A stretch of DNA of 29,812 bases from positions 1 through 29,812 of the forward strand of contig CALVVV010000006.1 in NCBI GenBank assembly GCA_944363995.1, read 5' to 3'. The notes below the pieces were generated by a model, which saw nothing but the letters and a program-made list of their open reading frames with translations, did not search any database and had not been told where the DNA came from. The stretch comes from an uncultured Bacilli bacterium (GTDB taxonomy: Bacteria; Bacillota_I; Bacilli_A; RF39; UBA660). A program made the translations under genes and the position numbers. Of the stretch, positions 24,901 to 29,812 are shown one piece after another (the first letter of the stretch is position 1; every line of letters starts with the position of its first letter).

Positions 24901-25084
24901 TAGCAAACACATGATGAATTCCCGGTTTTGCATTCGCATAAATAGGTCCATCATAAAAAACATAATTTTTTTTATCTTTTCTATTTTCAATTGACTTTTC
25001 AAAAATATTATTTTCTTTCCAAAAAGATAATACTTCACTTTCTGCTTCATTAATTTGTTTTTTATTTAATTCTTTAAAATTCAT
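21989..25084 (-). CDS. ileS: Isoleucyl-tRNA synthetase, type 2 (eukaryote-like), with GIHH motif
   Basis: Charges tRNA-Ile. The 1031-aa protein has the class I catalytic core, with KMSKS at residues 591-595 and the CP1 editing domain (VWTTTPWTL and DGTGIVHIAPAYGEDD). Cys-rich segments are YCPRCGT, HCWRCKSP and the CDCG/CNKCG pair. The overall pattern (GLDTHGLPIEVNVEKKL, WGISRNRYWGCP, GVDQTRGWFY) matches the type 2 IleRS class typified by Thermus and MupA, which resists mupirocin. The HIGH signature reads G55-I-H-H58 instead of HxGH. GGAGGG precedes the ATG. A T-box leader controls it. It ends the sepF-divIVA-ileS unit. Confidence 0.96.
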   Translation of the reverse strand: MNFKELNKKQINEAESEVLSFWKENNIFEKSIENRKDKKNYVFYDGPIYANAKPGIHHVFAKTIKDAFTKYKTMQGYRVLRKIGLDTHGLPIEVNVEKKLCFKNKSDIENFGIENFCKECNCETATNINEVKKITDMMGQFIDCDHPYVTCDNEYIESEWWIIKEMDKKGLIYHGNKVLPYCPRCGTELSSNEVAQGYQQDPVNTVIVTFKKKDEDVYFLVWTTTPWTLMANVAICVNPDLTYLKVESQGYKFILCESLVDKVLGEDYKVLEKYKGSDLQGIKYEQLLPFVKVEGKAFEVVADSYVTDSDGTGIVHIAPAYGEDDNRVCREKGISFVNPVGKDGCYLEGPWKGRLVTDTDLEIEIIKYLKENDKLFKKIKIVHDYPHCWRCKSPLIYYAKPAWYVKTTAYKDKIIAANKNVNWYPDYIGEKRFANWLDNMVDWGISRNRYWGCPMPIWTCDCGHKEVVGSLEELQEKIIEDIDVKKIELHRPYVDELHIKCNKCGKIMDRVKDVMDVWFDSGSMPYAQFHYPFENKELFESQFPADFIAEGVDQTRGWFYVLLVISTIISGESSFKNVVVNDMMLDAYGKKMSKSTGNIIDPTEIMTQYGADTVRYYMLYASPVWTPLKFDETGLKEIYSKYISTFKNAYSFFEMYANADHINPREYYIEESERELIDRWLLSKLNKLVKDVTLAYEEYDLNKVTRLIVPFLNDDLSNWYIRSNRRRFWDSELSLSKKAVYLTTYEVLVTLCKLCAPITPFLTEEIYQKLTGEESIHLADFPKYNEKLINEKIEEQMDLVRDVCSLGRFAREEANIKVRQPISHLILPLNDKEIIGNLISVIEEELNVKEIIFKEDMSEYLDYIVKPNFKVLGKTLGPKVKELQEILTKLSSKDINKLQNEGLTIKLDNEDFKLTNEMVLISLKQKEGYASSSNNKTCVVLNTELTEDLILEGLAREFVRKTQSLRKEADFVITDHIKVIYYGSDKINQMLDKYYDYVMGEVLGDELIKDESLKFDGKLNDEDVVIKVEKV

Positions 25085-25121
25085 AACATTCCCTCCTGTA
25101 TATAAAAAAAGATGACACCAT

Positions 25122-25285
25122 AAAGGGCGAATATATCCGCGGTACCACCTTTTTTAAACTTATTAACTATAACGCGTTACCGTTTTTATCTTATCCATAA
25201 AAAGCATCCCAAGTGATCTATATATTAATTATTTATTAGTTTCCACCAACCACTAACTCTCTATTAAATAACTTTAATATACCGT
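25122..25285 (-). promoter_or_regulatory. T-box riboswitch (tRNA-Ile) in the ileS leader
   Basis: T-boxes sense uncharged tRNA. Read on the minus strand, Stem I has AGAGAG, then a TTAGT...ACTAA helix closing GGTTGGTGGAA, the AG-bulge/distal-loop module. A specifier-like ATC (plus 25215-25217) fits tRNA-Ile GAU, whose gene is in this window. The T-box proper, AAGGTGGTACCGCGG, is at plus 25137-25151, and AAAGG...CCTTT plus GCG...CGC form the antiterminator with the TGG bulge. No strong terminator follows, although a U7 run lies at plus 25104-25110. The leader may act at translation or be fed by readthrough from divIVA. Confidence 0.92.
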
Positions 25286-25297
25286 CTTTTTCATCTG

Positions 25298-25756
25298 CTA
25301 TATCTCTATTTTTTCAATATCATCAACTAATTCAAGTTGTGTTTCTAAATTTTCTTTTAATTTTCTTTTAAAAATTATCATATTTCTTCTTAAATTATCT
25401 GCTTCTTTTTCTATTTCATCAGCTTTAAGTAATGCTTCATTAACAATTCGATTAGCATTTTTTTTCGCATCGCCAACTATTATATCTCTTTCTTGATAAG
25501 CTGTCAACTTTATTTGTTCACTAGTTTTTTCAGCCATCAAAATAGCTCTTTTTAAATTTTCTTCCATTCTTAAAAATTGGGCAACTTTATCGTTTAATTT
25601 CTTGTTTTCCTCTTCTAAAGTTTGATAATCACTTATTTTTTTATCTTTTTCTTCAATTTCTTTTACCATTGTTTCAACTTTAGCAATTACTTTGTCTAAA
25701 AAGCTATTTACTTCGTCTGGATCATAACCTCTTAAGACGCGGCTGAACTTTTCCAT
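25298..25756 (-). CDS. divIVA: Cell-pole/division protein DivIVA (short N-terminus)
   Basis: A coiled-coil protein that marks curved membrane at septa and poles. The 152-aa sequence has RGYDPDEVNSFLDKVI, then long heptad-rich helices (EENLKRAILMAEKTSEQIK, AKKNANRIVNEALLKADEIEKEA) as in Bacillus DivIVA. It begins MEKFSRVLRGYD and so lacks about nine residues (the LTPxDI part) of the usual membrane-binding N-terminus; an in-frame TGA just upstream rules out an extension. GGTGAG is the ribosome-binding site. It lies 15 bases after sepF and before the ileS leader, as in Bacillus. Confidence 0.93.
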   Translation of the reverse strand: MEKFSRVLRGYDPDEVNSFLDKVIAKVETMVKEIEEKDKKISDYQTLEEENKKLNDKVAQFLRMEENLKRAILMAEKTSEQIKLTAYQERDIIVGDAKKNANRIVNEALLKADEIEKEADNLRRNMIIFKRKLKENLETQLELVDDIEKIEI

Positions 25757-25771
25757 AAACTCACCTCAATT

Positions 25772-26176
25772 TTACCATTCAATATTTATATCTTTATTAT
25801 CATGAATATCTTTACCTTCGGTTTCATCAGTTATTTTTCCATTTACTTTGACGTTATTTGGTGTACATAAAAATATACCTCCACCAACTTTTTGTAAATC
25901 TCCACCGATAGCATAAATTGTACCACTTAAAAAATCAACAATTCTCTTTGCCTGCTCAGACGTTACTCTTTTTAAGTTAACAACTACAGTATTTCGATTT
26001 TTCAATTGATCAGCTATCTGTTGTGTCTCTGAAAATGCCCTTGGTTCTAATAAAACTAATTTAGTACTACCGTCCTCTTCTACAGCTTCACTCGCTTTTA
26101 AATTATAATATTGGTCATTTAAGCCATCAGTTAATATATCATTATCATCACTAGTAAACCATTTTTTTATATTCAT
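25772..26176 (-). CDS. sepF: Cell division protein SepF
   Basis: SepF binds FtsZ filaments and the membrane and helps the Z-ring form a septum. The 134-aa protein has a short N-terminal membrane-targeting stretch (MNIKKWF), a variable linker, and the SepF domain (KLVLLEPRAFSETQQIADQLKNRNTVVVNLKRV, then RIVDFLSGTIYAIGGDLQKVGGGIFLCTPNNV), all of normal length. AAGGAGG precedes the ATG. It is the first gene of sepF-divIVA-ileS under a good promoter. Confidence 0.95.
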   Translation of the reverse strand: MNIKKWFTSDDNDILTDGLNDQYYNLKASEAVEEDGSTKLVLLEPRAFSETQQIADQLKNRNTVVVNLKRVTSEQAKRIVDFLSGTIYAIGGDLQKVGGGIFLCTPNNVKVNGKITDETEGKDIHDNKDINIEW

Positions 26177-26224
26177 ACCCTTTTCCTCCTTGTTGCATAG
26201 GTGACTATCTACACTACTACAACA

Positions 26225-26253
26225 ATTTTATCACAAATTAAATAAATTGTGAA
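26225..26253 (-). promoter_or_regulatory. Promoter of sepF-divIVA(-ileS) with a dyad in the spacer
   Basis: On the minus strand TTCACA (plus 26248-26253), a 17-base spacer and TAAAAT (plus 26225-26230) each match consensus at 5 of 6. A dyad TCACAA...TTGTGA (26231-26252) spans the whole spacer and could be an operator. Confidence 0.7.
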
Positions 26254-26400
26254 TAACAATTTTAATTTTTCAGTAAAAAATAGTAAATTTCCTTTGCAAT
26301 CATTTTTTGATATAATTACTACATATAAAAGGCGCTAGTTATATGAATAGAAAAATTTGTTAAAAGATAATAATTAGAAATATATTTTTAACTTAAATAA

Positions 26401-26498
26401 TAAAAATAAAAGAAGTAAGCTATTTCCTTTTAAACACATTTACTTCCACAACCTCAAATCTTAACAATATAGAAACTAATTTTCAGTTAAGATTTGAT
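26401..26498 (-). ncRNA. Candidate small RNA of about 98 nt
   Basis: A self-contained unit on the minus strand. An extended -10 promoter (TGATATAAT, plus 26505-26513) would start RNA near 26498. Hairpin 1 is a perfect 12-bp stem (plus arms 26454-26465 and 26486-26497) with an inner GAAA/TTTC pair. A 7-base linker follows, then hairpin 2 (arms 26412-26418 and 26440-26446, 7 bp plus a G-U pair). The U-rich tail (plus 26401-26411) gives a terminator. No ORF with a ribosome-binding site is inside. I do not recognise a known RNA family. The purine-rich AAAAGGAAAU in loop 2 might pair with mRNA. Confidence 0.55.
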
Positions 26499-26510
26499 GA
26501 CTAAATTATA

Positions 26511-26803
26511 TCACGTTTGATTTTTGAAAACTAATGTTTTTTTAAATGCATTAAGCATCTTTTTTCGTACTATAATTTTTCTTTTTTTACGATAAAAATG
26601 CTATTTTTAACTTGCAAATATTAAAAACTGATTCTTGATTTACATAATATTGTTCCATATTTTATCTTGTTAATTTATTGTAATAAAAATACGAAATATA
26701 GATAAACATTTTTGATTTTAACTAAAATTTTAATTAAAACTATCATATTACTGCATATTTTATATAAAATGTTAAATTTTTTTTAAAATTTTATCAAAAT
26801 ATC
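26511..26803. other. AT-rich gap upstream of the tRNA cluster
   Basis: About 290 bases with no supported ORF or RNA. The edges hold the sRNA promoter and the tRNA promoter; I see nothing else convincing. Confidence 0.5.
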
Positions 26804-26832
26804 TTGCAAAAATAAAAAAAATAAGGTATACT
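26804..26832 (+). promoter_or_regulatory. Promoter of the tRNA cluster
   Basis: TTGCAA (26804-26809), a 17-base spacer and TATACT (26827-26832) end about 20 bases before the first tRNA. Confidence 0.75.
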
Positions 26833-26852
26833 TAATATGCGTTTCAAAAATT

Positions 26853-26929
<77 letters not shown>

Positions 26930-26932
26930 TAC

Positions 26933-27009
26933 GCCTTAATAGCTCAGTCGGTTAGAGCACTTGACTGTTAATCAAGGGGTCGTAGGTTCGAGTCCTACTT
27001 GAGGCGCCA
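26933..27009 (+). tRNA. tRNA-Asn(GTT)
   Basis: A 77-base cloverleaf with acceptor stem GCCTTAA/TTGAGGC, anticodon GTT at 26967-26969 in loop CTGTTAA, T-loop TTCGAGT and encoded CCA. It follows tRNA-Ile by 3 bases. It could be a GatCAB substrate if this organism lacks AsnRS. Confidence 0.98.
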
Positions 27010-27011
27010 TT

Positions 27012-27088
27012 GGCCAGTTGGTGAAGTGGCTTAACACACTGCCCTTTCACGGCAGCATTCACGGGTTCGAATCCCGTACTGGTCACCA
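27012..27088 (+). tRNA. tRNA-Glu(TTC)
   Basis: Cloverleaf with acceptor GGCCAGT/ACTGGTC, anticodon stem CTGCC/GGCAG, anticodon TTC at 27046-27048, T-loop TTCGAAT and encoded CCA. It is co-transcribed with the two preceding tRNAs. Confidence 0.98.
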
Positions 27089-27100
27089 AAAAGTATAATT

Positions 27101-27130
27101 AAAAGGAACTATTATTTTAGTTCCTTTTTT
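27101..27130 (+). terminator. Rho-independent terminator of the tRNA cluster
   Basis: An 11-bp stem (AAAAGGAACTA 27101-27111 with TAGTTCCTTTT 27118-27128) and a T-run follow the last tRNA. Confidence 0.9.
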
Positions 27131-27261
27131 GTGTTTTGAATATTCCTTAATTTTATGGTCTTTATATATTGTATTCTACTATAAAATATCATTTTATCAT
27201 ACAAACACATATAACAATTTATTTTTACTCTTTTTTACTGAAAAAATTTCCTAGTATATAA

Positions 27262-27281
27262 TTATGTAGAATTCTACATAA
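27262..27281. repeat. Perfect 20-bp palindrome downstream of ddl
   Basis: TTATGTAGAATTCTACATAA is its own reverse complement. It lies 22 bases beyond the ddl stop and has no strong T-run on either side, so it resembles a protein-binding site more than a terminator. Confidence 0.6.
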
Positions 27282-27303
27282 ATATAAAAAAAGAAAATTA
27301 CAT

Positions 27304-28476
27304 TTATTTTAATTTTCCTTTAGTACCACTAAAATTACTTAAAATATTAGTATCAAAAGAATATGTTTTTTGATGCTTTACTTTATATTGTTTTATTGCT
27401 AATGTAATCATTTCATCCAATAACTGTTCATAAGGTTTATTAGTTGCCTCCCAAAGATAAAATGATAAACTACCTGGAATAGTATTTGGTTCATTTATAT
27501 AGATTTTATTACTTTTGCCATCAATTAAAAAATCAATTCTACAAACACCACTTAGGTTAAGTGCTTTAAAAGCTTCTTTAGCATAATTCTTTACCTTTTC
27601 AGTCATTCTTTCATCTAAACGAGCTGGTATTATACGATTAGTACTTACCATACCTTTTGATCCTTTTGTACCTTTAGTTTTACCACCTAAATATTTATCT
27701 TGATAGGTCAAGAATTCATCAGTCCCCATAACTTCTTCTAATACACTAGCCTGTTGATTTTGATAATTACCTAAAACACTACAATTAACTTCTATTAAAT
27801 TTTCCACTGCTTTTTCAGCAACTATTTTAATATCATAATTGATTGCTTCTTCTATGGCTTTTTCCAAATCAATATCATTTTTAACATATGTAATTCCTAC
27901 ACTACTTCCTAATGTGGCAGGTTTAATAATAAGTGGAAATCCTAATTTTTTACATTTTTTTATTATTTCATTTTTATCTTGATAATATTCATTATCAAAA
28001 AACCAAAAATAAGGAACAACTGGCAAATCTAAATTTTCAAAAATTTGTTTCATTATAACTTTATCTTGACCCAAACTAGATCCTAAAACATTACTACCAA
28101 CATAAGGAATGCCAACCATTTCTAAATAACCTTGAATAGTACCATCTTCCATATTATTACCATGAACAACTGGTAAAATTATATCCAAATCAGCAATTAT
28201 AGTTCTAAACAAACCTAATGATTGTAATCTAAATGCACCATTCTTATTATATAAAACAACTTTTTTAGCATATCTTTTTAAAGTTTCAAAATCACGATAC
28301 ATATCAATATCCATTAACATCTTACCAGTATACCAAGTTCGATCTTTTGCTATATAAATAGGAAATATTTCATATTTTTCTTTATTTAAATGATTCATTG
28401 CTTGTACAGCTGATATAATACTAACCTCATGTTCTACTGTTGTTCCACCAAATATAACTCCTACTTTAATTTTCAT
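27304..28476 (-). CDS. ddl: D-alanine--D-alanine ligase
   Basis: An ATP-grasp enzyme making the D-Ala-D-Ala end of peptidoglycan precursors. From ATG 28476 (MKIKVGVIFGG) it has about 390 aa; the upstream ATGs at 28485 and 28482 touch the GGAG ribosome-binding site and are less likely. Motifs are GGTTVEHEVS, HGNNMEDGTIQGYLE, the ATP-binding IIKPATLGSSVG, YQDKYL in the omega loop (Tyr, as in D-Ala-specific rather than D-Lac ligases), RIDFLID and the metal site NEPNTIPGSLSFYLW. A short Gly/Lys-rich insertion follows DKYL. It overlaps the alpha/beta hydrolase gene by 11 bases, so the two are probably co-expressed. Confidence 0.96.
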   Translation of the reverse strand: MKIKVGVIFGGTTVEHEVSIISAVQAMNHLNKEKYEIFPIYIAKDRTWYTGKMLMDIDMYRDFETLKRYAKKVVLYNKNGAFRLQSLGLFRTIIADLDIILPVVHGNNMEDGTIQGYLEMVGIPYVGSNVLGSSLGQDKVIMKQIFENLDLPVVPYFWFFDNEYYQDKNEIIKKCKKLGFPLIIKPATLGSSVGITYVKNDIDLEKAIEEAINYDIKIVAEKAVENLIEVNCSVLGNYQNQQASVLEEVMGTDEFLTYQDKYLGGKTKGTKGSKGMVSTNRIIPARLDERMTEKVKNYAKEAFKALNLSGVCRIDFLIDGKSNKIYINEPNTIPGSLSFYLWEATNKPYEQLLDEMITLAIKQYKVKHQKTYSFDTNILSNFSGTKGKLK

Positions 28477-29209
28477 TACCATCATCTCCTAAAAAACTTT
28501 TTAAAACTCTTATTGTTTGGTCAAATCTTTCTATATAAGCATAATGTGTACATCCTTCATATGTTACTAAACCACAATCACCAATTAACTTTTCTAATTC
28601 GTAAGCATCGTTAATATTTACTTCTTTATCCAATGTACCCCAAATTAATAAAGTGGGACATTTTATTTTAAATAACTGATCAGATATATCATAATTAACA
28701 TGAACAACCATAATTTTTCTCATCATATCACTAGCTTTTTTATAATCTGTAGACCCAATATGTTTCTTAGCAAATCCTTCAAATCTAGCTAAAATCGGAA
28801 TATTTTTAGCTTTTTTAAGTAATCGAGTTTTTATTGATTGTTTTTTTATATATTTTTTATAAGGACTAGCTAAACATACCAATTTATTAACTCTATATTT
28901 TGTCGCATATAATAATCCTATTTTACCTCCAAAAGAATGTCCAATAATAATTGGATTATCAATGTTTAATTTACTTAATAATTCTTTTAATGCATCAGCA
29001 TAATCATCAACAGTCCAAACTGTCTTTGGTTCCTCACTTTTACCAAATCCAGGCAAATCCAAAATTATAATATGATATTTATCTTTAAAACAGTTACCAA
29101 TTCCTTGCATCATTAATATATTTTGTCCCCAACCATGTAACAAAACAATAGCTTGGGCATCATTTTTACCGTAATCAAGGTAATTTATGTTAATATCTTT
29201 AATTATCAT
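28466..29209 (-). CDS. Alpha/beta hydrolase
   Basis: A 247-aa cytoplasmic alpha/beta-hydrolase with the full catalytic triad: nucleophile Ser in GHSFGG (about residue 92), Asp in WGTLDKEV and His in GCTHYAYIE. The oxyanion motif HGWGQN lies near the start. The substrate cannot be told from sequence; esterase, lipase-like or C-C hydrolase activity are all possible. It is the first gene of a two-gene unit with ddl, whose ATG lies within it. AAGGTGA precedes the ATG. Confidence 0.9.
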   Translation of the reverse strand: MIIKDININYLDYGKNDAQAIVLLHGWGQNILMMQGIGNCFKDKYHIIILDLPGFGKSEEPKTVWTVDDYADALKELLSKLNIDNPIIIGHSFGGKIGLLYATKYRVNKLVCLASPYKKYIKKQSIKTRLLKKAKNIPILARFEGFAKKHIGSTDYKKASDMMRKIMVVHVNYDISDQLFKIKCPTLLIWGTLDKEVNINDAYELEKLIGDCGLVTYEGCTHYAYIERFDQTIRVLKSFLGDDGNEN

Positions 29210-29227
29210 AATATTTCACCTTTCATA

Positions 29228-29236
29228 ATTATAGCA
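29228..29236 (-). promoter_or_regulatory. Extended -10 promoter of hydrolase-ddl
   Basis: On the minus strand TGC followed by TATAAT (plus 29228-29233) ends about 19 bases before the ATG, leaving a leader of roughly a dozen bases. The -35 is weak. Confidence 0.6.
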
Positions 29237-29420
29237 TTTTTTTTGATTTTTTTAAATATATATATATTTAATTCAATTATAGTTTTCGAAATATTAGATA
29301 TTTTATTCTAAAAAATTATCAAATTAAATACAGCAAATATTATTAATAATCCAATAATAATATTATCTATTATTTTTTTTTAAATTTTATATTTGATATC
29401 TTAGTATATAATTTATTTAC

Positions 29421-29812
29421 CTAACGCCATGAATAGCCATAATGATCTTCCCATTCACAACTAGTATCTTCTATTACATAACATCCGTTTACATTGCTAC
29501 AAGTATAATAATTAACCCGAGTTCCACACATAGCCCCATATTTTGTACATTTATCATAAGTAACAGTTTCACCAACATCTATAAAATAAGATGATGTTGA
29601 AGAAGATATACAATTAGAATATTGAAGTACATATTGACAAGTATATCCACACTGTGTTTCACCAACGTTACTACTATTGCAAATACCTGTTTGACATTGC
29701 TCTTTTTCATTGACAACTATAGTAATACTTGCTGTTGCTGTTTTCCCATTTCCACCAGTTACTGTACAACTTGCTGTTTTTCTTCCATCACTTAAACTAC
29801 CAGTTGATGATG
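29421..29812 (-). CDS. Cysteine-rich extracellular protein, C-terminal part (runs off window)
   Basis: An open frame enters from the window edge on the minus strand and ends with TAG at 29421-29423; about 130 residues are visible. The first part is a bacterial Ig-like repeat end (GSLSDGRKTASCTVTGGNG, then TASITIVVNEK). It is followed by a Cys-rich tail with 11 cysteines in all (for example QCGYTCQY, KCTKYGAMC, TCSNVNGCY), ending GYSWR. There is no LPxTG motif or C-terminal membrane helix. Likely a secreted or surface protein with disulfides. The start, signal peptide and full domain order are outside the window. Confidence 0.75.
   Translation of the reverse strand, partial: SSTGSLSDGRKTASCTVTGGNGKTATASITIVVNEKEQCQTGICNSSNVGETQCGYTCQYVLQYSNCISSSTSSYFIDVGETVTYDKCTKYGAMCGTRVNYYTCSNVNGCYVIEDTSCEWEDHYGYSWR

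Noticed and set aside
26308..26330. Plus-strand extended -10 (TGATATAAT) and a 6-codon ORF after it
   Set aside because: No -35 or conserved product; transcription would run into the opposing sRNA candidate. Not strong enough to annotate.
29336..29380. AT-only hairpin followed by a T-run on the plus strand
   Set aside because: No plus-strand gene ends there; such stems of A and T are frequent by chance at this base composition.

Overview
This window is about 30 kb of very AT-rich DNA. It carries a housekeeping-gene block typical of a low-GC, Gram-positive Bacilli-type bacterium. The organism has a peptidoglycan wall (class A and class B penicillin-binding proteins, D-Ala-D-Ala ligase, GpsB, DivIVA, SepF). 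It uses the standard code: TGG encodes Trp and TGA serves as a stop. Gene order recalls Bacillus in several places: camS-gatC-gatA-gatB, gpsB-rnpB, recU-ponA, rodZ-pgsA, ymfF-ymfH and sepF-divIVA-ileS. The extreme AT content, short intergenic gaps and overlapping genes suggest a streamlined, probably host-associated uncultured Bacilli lineage (RF39/Erysipelotrichia-like). That placement is inference from content, not a phylogeny.

Layout. 1-1130: remnant of an IS200/IS605-type element, a 5'-truncated tnpB with a possible omega-RNA/right-end hairpin. 1166-5253 (minus): gatB, gatA, gatC and a CamS-type lipoprotein, transcribed camS to gatB. 5557-6510: an unrecognised protein with an HEIMH zinc-peptidase motif. 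6752-10357 (minus): sodA, a class B PBP, rpmG, a 54-aa unknown ORF and efp, with a strong promoter before rpmG and a terminator after efp. 10435-10689: a DUF2624-like protein. 10680-13519 (minus): nfo, pgsA, rodZ-like gene, RNase P RNA, gpsB and a possible 29-aa ORF. 13658-17040 (plus): recU-ponA. 17088-17780 (minus): a SigK-like sigma factor, divergent from the M16 peptidase pair ymfF-ymfH (17896-20395). 20406-21065: a YdcF/SanA-type membrane protein. 21103-21885: a phage-antirepressor-like gene broken by an in-frame TGA. 21989-26176 (minus): sepF, divIVA and a T-box-controlled ileS. 26401-26498: a candidate small RNA. 26853-27088 (plus): tRNA-Ile(GAT), tRNA-Asn(GTT) and tRNA-Glu(TTC) with promoter and terminator. 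27304-29209 (minus): alpha/beta hydrolase and ddl. 29421 to the edge: the C-terminus of a cysteine-rich surface protein.

Functional themes are translation fidelity (GatCAB, IleRS, tRNAs, EF-P, L33, RNase P), wall synthesis and division, and DNA repair (Nfo, RecU).

The points most worth a second look are these: the IleRS is of the eukaryote-like type 2 class and carries a swapped signature motif, GIHH instead of HxGH; a compact promoter/hairpin/terminator unit at 26401-26512 looks like an undescribed sRNA; the ileS T-box lacks an obvious intrinsic terminator; and a 54-aa basic ORF is translationally coupled to efp. I did not see a CRISPR array, a prophage or a clear new multi-gene system.
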